A DNA stretch of 64,000 nt from Paramarasmius palmivorus (Eukaryota > Basidiomycota > Agaricomycetes > Agaricales > Marasmiaceae). This document shows, piece after piece, positions 57,218 to 64,000 of this stretch (positions are counted from its first letter, which is position 1; each line of letters begins with the position of its first letter). The stretch is taken from assembly GCA_037176845.1 (NCBI GenBank), contig JAYKXP010000017.1:496001-560000 (forward strand), in the 5' to 3' direction. The translations under genes and the position numbers were made by a program. The notes under the pieces are model-generated. The model ran no database searches, had not been told where the DNA came from, and saw nothing but the letters and a program-made list of their open reading frames with translations.

Positions 57218-57323
57218 ACCTTGGGACGCGATGACTATAATGACTGTCGTATTTGGACTTTTCTCGTTCTTCTCATTCATGATTCGGTGGGATAAACCAG
57301 GCGTATATGGACTTTGTTGTATT

Positions 57324-58765
57324 CTACAGGGACCATATATGATAGTACTCAAAGGAAGGTTTCAAACAGCCCTTTTCAGCGCACCATGGCATCTGGATGG
57401 CAATACCTTCTCGTACCCGTTCGCTTTTCTCCCAAACCAAACTCCCTTTCGACGCTACCCTTCGCCGAGTACCAGTCGAGGTATCCCACTGGCTGCTATC
57501 CCTGGCCTCTTCAGCCGTGACCTTGACGGGCATCTGATGAAATGACAGGGTTTCCAGGAGTGGGAAGGATTTTCGCACCGCCCTATCAATGCTGCTCAGA
57601 TCGATTTCCCTACGGAAAACCTCTTCAATCGAAATCGTGGACAAGCGGTGTGGTTTCTCAAGAGTGAGCAGTGGAATGACGAAAGATGCCTCTACATCTA
57701 GTTGTAGCTCCCGAAGGTGAGGCCAGTTTTGCATAGCAAGCAAACCTGATCTAATCGGTTCGTGTTCAGGTTCAAGCCCTGTGCGCACTGCATCAGCGAT
57801 GTATGTACAATACTAGCAAAGGCATGCCTACCGTGCCAACCCAGAGGAGGTCTAGGAAACGATATATTAAGCTTGAGGACCTCTAGAGCTGGTGAAGCTC
57901 GGAAATGACTATTGAGAGCTTCCAAAAACACAACCGTGTTCTCCGTCCCTGCGAACACCTCGCACTCGAGTGTCCGTAGATTTGGCAGTGGAGGAAGCAG
58001 CGTCAACATCTCCGCCGATAAACATGCGATGGATAGAGTACGAAGCGGTAAAGGCCCCACACGCTCCGTACTTGTCGCAGGTGTAGGCGCTTCTTTTCTG
58101 AGTCCGTCATCGACGGGAGCAAAACAACGTATCTCCCGGGCAATGAAGACATCTAGATTGCGGAACAGTGGTGATTGTATCAGAATTCCAAAGACTTCTG
58201 CGGTCCGGAAATAACTCCTCAGTATCTGTAGTGTTTTGACCTTCGGAAACTGATGCCAAAGGATATCCTGTGCTAGAAGGGAAAAAGTCGACTGTCCGGC
58301 GTCGAATTCCTTGGCCGCAAAAGGGATTTTGTATACATCAATCGTTTCTACGTCCCCAAACAGGAATTGAGCTGGTTTCACCAACTCATCCTGAGAAGGG
58401 AATGGTATGTCCTCTCCGCACCATTCTATGAATTGTCGCAGCCCGGGGGAACGATAAGAGTCGTCAGAGTGGATGTAGAGTTTGCGTATTCCTGTGAGCA
58501 GAAACGTCGAATGCGGGGAGGTACATAGCTCCTTGAAACGCTCGAATCGTTCCTCGGTCCTGGGAGCGTAAAAGCCGTTCGGCCATACAATTCGTCGTGC
58601 CGGGGCAACCCAAGAACGTGCAACGAGGGAAAATGTAAGAGTAGGGGAGTCTTTGAGGTGGTACTGGGGATTTTTGTTATTAGAGGAGATGTGAAAGCTG
58701 GGATGATCAACTGCGTAGTTGATTATATCACCAATGAGCTCGGGTGGAAGCTGGGGTACTGTCAT
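57324..58765 (-). CDS. F-box-like protein with leucine-rich repeats
   Basis: Exons 58765-57832 and 57787-57324 give 465 residues. The N-terminus, PQLPPELIGDIINYAVDH, then SLVARSWVAPARRI, is the F-box-like opening common in Agaricomycete F-box families. The remainder shows irregular Leu-rich repeats (LRTLSIACLSAEMLTLLPPLPNL with LRTLECEVF, LEVLKLNISF, HLRELQLDVE). Such proteins usually link a substrate to an SCF ubiquitin ligase through Skp1. An open frame extends upstream to 58996 and includes earlier ATGs; I chose the one just before the F-box. Mushroom genomes hold hundreds of such genes, so no specific role can be given. Confidence 0.7.
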
Positions 58766-59006
58766 TGCGATATTGGAGATGGGAGTATTTAGCGGAGTTA
58801 GAGCGCTCGCTGGTTCCTGTATGTATTTATGTGTTTCTTTTTCGTGCACTGCCGAGTCCGAAATACCTTTGTTCATATAAATGGGTGTCATTCCCCGAAG
58901 GTGAGTTGTAGGTACTGGTACATTAGAACGGAGTGCAAGAACAGCGGTACGGACTGGTACGGATCGATGTAGCATATAAACGGAGGAAGCGCACAACAGC
59001 CCTGCA

Positions 59007-60057
59007 CTAAAACTTCATCTCACTCAGCTTCTTGATCCGTTCATCGTCAAAACACCAGTCCAAAAGGTACGGTTCCGTCAACGCGATGAGCGTATCTGGC
59101 GAGGGTATACGAAGGTTCGAGTCCTTTGAGGTGATAACTGGGCATTCTTCGTGCACTGTGCCTTCCTTGTGATCATTTTGCTGGTAGGAAAATGATAAGA
59201 AAGAGTAGACACACGAACCAACCACTACTCACAACGGTAGACTCCTCTGATTTAGGTGCTCTTGCCAATAACGCATTCATCTCGTGATACCGCACAGGAA
59301 CTGGTGCTTCAATCTTGATTTCTTCGCCCCTGGACGCCGGGCTATCCCTAGGATTCACATTCTCCCGATTTTCGACAGTAGACTTGCCCGACGTAGATGT
59401 ATATGCGTGTTTCTTGGACGCTAGAGCCTGGAGACCGGCAACAGGAATCGTGATCTGCACGGTCTCAGACACCGGACGTGCATGAAGCGGATTGATGTGT
59501 GGGTATGCGTTTCTGAGGAAAGAGGGACGAGTGTACTGTGGCTGAGACTGTGTGCTAGGGTAAGGAGCTCTGGTCTGGTATTGATGACCATGTGTGGTAC
59601 GACGTGATGGAGTCAAAAGCGGTTGTTGATGGGTAAGAATTGGAGTGTTCCATACTGGAGGTGGTACTGCCAGTGCAGGAGCATGTTCGGAAGAATACAT
59701 AGCAGGCACAAAGGCCTGAGAGGGCAGATCTGGGGAGCTTGAGTATGCCACGGGTGTATACACGTTGTCTGGAGCATGTCTATAGGGATAATGAGGGTGC
59801 AGTGCTTCTCTAGTGTTGAGCGGGCTGAGTTGCTGGTATGCGTGATGATGAGGCGATAAAGCGATGGTTTCGTGATAATTAGAAGGATGATAACGAGTGT
59901 CGTTCGATAGACCGCCAGCTTTGGGGTTCACAACAGGAAGATGGGCTGGAAAACAGGTTTCCTGGGGATACTGAACTGCGTGTTGTGGAACGAGACTGAA
60001 TTGGCCGTCACCGACGACGTCAGAAAGGAAATCGAGTGATTCAGGGTCTTGATGCAT
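59007..60057 (-). CDS. Uncharacterised disordered protein
   Basis: Exons 60057-59233 and 59180-59007 give 332 residues. The first 250 residues are rich in Pro, His, Tyr, Ser and Thr with no fold visible. A more conserved-looking C-terminal part contains VPVRYHEMNALLARA, then SPDTLIALTEPYLLDWCFDDERIKKL. The lack of any signal peptide or span suggests a nuclear or cytosolic regulator. Family not recognised. Confidence 0.6.
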
Positions 60058-60665
60058 AATGGAAGTGTAACAAGAATCTTGAGGTTATAGAAATTTGAGG
60101 GTTCTGGTGGATGGTGGTGGTAACAGAAGAAGCCGGACGCGTGAATGCACTTGTCAAATTCGACCACTTGGGTATATGAATTATCTATTTTCGAGTACAC
60201 TAACAAGCCTCTTCACACAGCGTCACACTCAGTTCCACGATAGAAGGATTCGCATGAATATTTCACGTCTTCTGCCTGCTTCTGCGCGTATTCTTATTCC
60301 TCATTGTCAAATCGACTTCCTAACTCGGTATAGTTCGCTTGCTCGGTATAGAATAACCTTATAAAAGATCCGTACATACCTCTTCCTCGTGCACAATGGC
60401 GGCAGAAAAGAAGAATCTATAGCTTGCTGTGGTGCAAGAATGACCATTCTTGGTGCAACCTGAACAAATGTATCTTTGCGGGCGCTTGAGCCTTGTTGGC
60501 ATGCAGCATTCCAAAGTCGATGCATAACAAACAACAATAAAAAACAAATACAGCCCTTGCCTCATTGTCGCGAGGCTCTTCATCGCTTTGTCGTCAACCA
60601 CATTTCCCTCTCATTCTCTTCCCGTCGTCTGCCCTTTACCAGCAACTACCATCTTCTCAGTCTAA
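60058..60665. other. Divergent promoter region of NOT4
   Basis: 608 bp between two divergent starts. Plus strand is C/T-rich just before the NOT4 ATG (60605-60665). No other gene. Confidence 0.5.
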
Positions 60666-63600
60666 ATGTCGACCGCCAGGGTTCATCATGCCTTACCGGC
60701 TCCAGTCGTCCATGCTGGTTTTTCGATACCCCAATCCAAGTCTCATGTCCTTGCTGGAGTCCAAGACGCGTATTGGAGCGATGATGAAGCGGTGAGACCC
60801 TTGATTCCCTTCAAAAATCGAATTTTTTCTTACTCGGACTCGTTTGATCTTGGATGTTGTAGGAGGACGCCGAATGTCCCCTCTGTCTTGAAGAAATGGA
60901 TATTTCCGACCTCAATTTCAAGCCTTGCCAGTGCGGTTACCAGGTGATTCGTGCTCTTACAAGTACCAACACACTCTTCTGACATCAATCGCCCGCAGAT
61001 TTGCAGGTTTTGCTGGCACCACATCAAAGAAAATCTCAACAAGCGCTGCCCAGCCTGCAGGAGGATCTACACCGATGAGGGCGTGGAATTCAAGCCAATT
61101 GCAACACAAGAGTGCGTCTTGCTACCATCGTTTATCGCCCTATGCTTATATCGATGTCGTTCAACCCTAGTCATAAACGTCTCATGCAGCAGAAAAAGCA
61201 ACGAGAAAGGGAGAGGAAGGAACTCGACGCGCTTGGCCGTCGCAATCTTGCCAATGTACGCGTTGTTCAGCGCAATGTGGTGTACGTAGTAGGCATTGGT
61301 CCTCGCTTTGCGAAGGAAGAGGTACGCTCTCGTTTCCCATCCACGGACCTTCTTAAGTTCTTACATCCTGCAAGCTCATTCCAACATTGCGTTCAAATGA
61401 GTATTTTGGTCAGTACGGCAAGATCAACAAGATTATTCTGGTCAAGAGGAACTCGTCTGGGGGAAGTGCGCCTGTGCTTGGGGTCTACATAACGTATCAT
61501 CGTCGTGAAGATGCCGCACGTGCTATCGCCGCCGTGGATGGAAGCCCTTCTCCCAGCGGTGGTCGCGAGGTCATGCGAGCCAGCTACGGAACTACGAAAT
61601 ATTGCATGGCATTTCTTCGAGGCATGGCGTGCAGTGACCACAACTGCATGAATCTACATGAGTGGGGCGATGAGAAGGATTGCTTTACCAAGGAAGACTT
61701 AACGACGCTGTGCGTGCTCCAATGCCTGCTGTCATGCTTGAAACACTGATGATCATCATTATTAGTAAACATACAATGAAAGCTACAGAAAGCAGAACCA
61801 GGACCGTTGTCACTAGCAAAAGCAGTGAAGCAGATGGTGCGTTTACAGTAATGCGAGGGAGACGGATGCGCTCAAGATGCTGATTTTTCCAAGGTTTACC
61901 GAAAGCTGCCGCCTGGGGCAACCGAAGTACTACCACATCGACGAATACCACGTCATCTGGTGCCACGAGGCGGCGCGGAGGTGCAACAACAAGTGCTGTT
62001 TCTCGGCAGCCAAGAAGTACTACAGAGTCTAGGGCAACCAACGGCCGACCTTCCGATCGGAAGACAGCGTCGACGAGTACAAAACCATCGTCGCAAGCTT
62101 CTTCCCGCCCTGTTACGCCTGCACCTGCCCTTGCTCACCCACTTCCGCCACGACCAGCATCTCCAGCCGTGAAATCGCCGCAGCCCCGGAAGGTGCAATC
62201 CATCAAAGAAACTGCCGTCGCCGCTGCCACCCCGTCACAGTCGCCTGCACCATCCGCGACCGCAGGATCGGAACAAAGCTCTCAAGAAGCCACGCCAGCA
62301 TCTCCCGAAGGCCGACCGGAGTCTGTTGCAAGTCCTGCTCCTTCGTCTATACCCTCGGCGCCATCAGCTCCCCCTGGTCTGCCTGCAGTTCCGCCAGGTT
62401 TGTCAGCACCACCTGGTCTCCCACCGCCTCGCCCCATTCGTGTCGATACCACCTCACCTCAGACACCATTGCTTGCATCGCAGACTACATACCAAATTCC
62501 AACAACCGTTCAGGCATTGCTAGACGATGTGAAAGCCAGACGAGAGTCTGCATTGCCATCAGTCCCCGTCCAGAGTCCGTTCCCGGATTTCGACCGGACT
62601 TTGCAAAACCTCACTGGCGGCGATGGCGAATCAGGAAGCTTTGCGTTCACTCTTGATCCCAAACTTGCTGGTGCCGAGGAGGCCAGCGATGAGCCGCTGC
62701 CGGACTTTGAAGCCGTCGCCAACACCCCATTCATGGGTAACTTCTTGCAAGCATTCCCTGCCCTACAATCACACACGCCGGCCAGCTATGTGTCTCCTCC
62801 TGGTCTTGGGTATTCTCATAATTCCAGCCATTCCATATATGATCCCTTAGGGGGTGCAAGGTCTACAGCCACTCCTCTGGAGAACCAGTCAACGGGAAGT
62901 TCGAATTATGTCGGTTCGTTCAACCCTTTTGCGGATACCAGCGAGGATGTTTCGTCGACAGTCTCTTCTCCCGTAAAACCTAATCCAGTAGATGACGACC
63001 CTGCCAGGAGAGTGTCCCGTTTCCACTTCGCTCGAGGACGTCAAGGATCCCGTACAATGACTTCTTCTCCATTGCAAAACTCCTCCACGCCTAGTGTTCG
63101 CAGCATCAACGAGGCGAATCATACTGTATACCATTCCCCGGTTCCTCATTCACCCGCTCCATCCCAATGGTCACTACACAGTCGTCACGAGTACGGCTAT
63201 CAGCAACCTGCCTCTGCAATGGGGTCACCACTGGTCAGTCAGTCACAAGCCACCGGGTACACGGCAGCCCAGCAACCTCGTTATCAGCAGCAACAACAGC
63301 AGTTTGATGTGAGCGAAGCGCAGTTGAGGGAGTTTATTCAATTGAGTCGTGCAAACACAAATGCTGCTCGAGTTGGTAAGTACGAGTCATAGTTGGAGAT
63401 AGAGCTGCGCTGATCATCTTACATAGAGGCTCAAGGGTACAAAATGGCATCCACCCAGCATGGGTTCGTTGATCCTGCCATCATGTCTGCCAGGTTTTCT
63501 TCTGGGCAAGAGACTTACCTTCCTGTTGATCAATCGTACGGGCCTCCTCCTGGACTGGCGTTTCCTGATGGGATGACGCATGGTGTTGGCATGCCAGGCG

Positions 63601-64000
63601 CACCACTGGCGATGAATGATGGGAATGGCAACCATGGTGAGTCTCGTTCTTTTTTTGTAATGAGGGGAAGGACCGAGTCGCCGTGCTTTTAGTGCGGAAA
63701 TTCTATCATCGGCATTGAATCCATCAAATGCATTACTGTCCTCCTTTCGCTTTTCTTATGATATAATTGGACTCGGACTCATTAACGTATTGGACCCCAA
63801 AGTACTGTTATACGGCCGACCATGATCCACCAACATCCGAGTCCCCATTCCCCCCTCATTTGCAGCTCTTATCACGTTGCCCCGTCTTCTGACGCTGATC
63901 AACCTTGCTTTCTATATTCACTCTTTTTTGGATTTCTTGCTACAACAGAATCTCCATCACAAACGCAATCATCATACCCAGAACCTGCAACCGAATCACC
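60666..64000 (+). CDS. NOT4: NOT4 E3 ubiquitin ligase of the CCR4-NOT complex (C-terminus beyond window)
   Basis: Nine exons seen: 60666-60791, 60863-60943, 60999-61111, 61171-61321, 61375-61709, 61766-61836, 61894-63375, 63427-63636 and 63949 onward, all in phase. A C4C4 RING reads CPLCLEEMD, CQCGYQICRFCW and CPACRR. A basic coiled coil follows (KKQRERERKEL). Then an RRM (VVYVVGIGPRF, YFGQYGKINKIILVKR) and a C3H finger (CMAFLRGMACSDHNCMNLH). The long remainder is Ser/Pro/Ala-rich with APPGL repeats and a Gln run near QQQQQQFDV. NOT4 ubiquitinates ribosomal and nascent-chain targets and is part of the deadenylase complex. Intron 8 is about 312 nt, unusually long here. Confidence 0.95.

Noticed and set aside
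1..64000. CRISPR arrays, rRNA, bacterial operons
   Set aside because: No regularly spaced direct repeats, no rRNA-like sequence, and gene structure is intron-rich eukaryotic throughout.

Overview
The window reads as the genome of a mushroom-forming basidiomycete (Agaricomycetes). Genes are compact and split by many 45-70 nt GT..AG introns. Housekeeping genes are recognisable (VPS1, cytoplasmic tryptophanyl-tRNA synthetase, TATA-binding protein, NOT4, a LOG-type phosphoribohydrolase), beside families typical of Agaricomycetes (DUF6533 seven-helix proteins, DUF6532-like and Plavaka transposon proteins). Exon joins below were worked out by hand from splice signals, reading-frame phase and family knowledge; nothing was searched.

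Layout. 0-3.7 kb: three tandem minus-strand paralogues of an uncharacterised family. 4.4-6.3 kb: a T5orf172/DUF1766 (GIY-YIG-like) protein. 6.6-9.3 kb: VPS1. 9.6-10.2 kb: a PIF/Harbinger-like MITE with long terminal inverted repeats (TIRs). 11.3-12.9 kb: a DUF6533 membrane protein. 13.1-14.8 kb: WRS1. 15.2-16.6 kb: the first of five members of an uncharacterised multi-span membrane family with a conserved cytosolic-looking tail. 16.7-20 kb: a dead kinase fragment, a small membrane protein and one of two paralogues of a basidiomycete-specific family. 19.9-27.6 kb: a pseudokinase gene carrying a complete 6.07-kb Plavaka-type transposon inside an intron. 29.2-31.9 kb: a C2H2 gene and the second family paralogue. 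32.7-34.1 kb: TBP. 35.7-37.6 kb: a LOG gene and its decayed duplicate. 37.9-51.7 kb: four head-to-tail members of the membrane family, split by a 5.63-kb element with perfect 113-bp TIRs. 52.3-54.4 kb: a DUF262 protein. 55.3-57.2 kb: a secreted KNH-like protein whose last intron holds a second CAG...CTG element. 57.3-60.1 kb: an F-box-like protein and a disordered protein. 60.7 kb to the end: NOT4, running off the window.

The main themes are lineage-specific tandem families and mobile DNA that sits in introns or between tandem genes. Four elements can be delimited by TIR plus target-site duplication (TSD). The Plavaka element has every exon joint of both its genes (929 and 640 codons) in frame, so it looks young. 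The strongest candidate for an undescribed system is the five-gene membrane family: about six predicted spans, then a variable tail with two conserved short motifs (APPSFHSR-like, then TLPSYHSRR-like) and a proline-rich end. The LPSY core fits the LPxY/PPxY class of ligands for WW domains of Rsp5/NEDD4 ubiquitin ligases.
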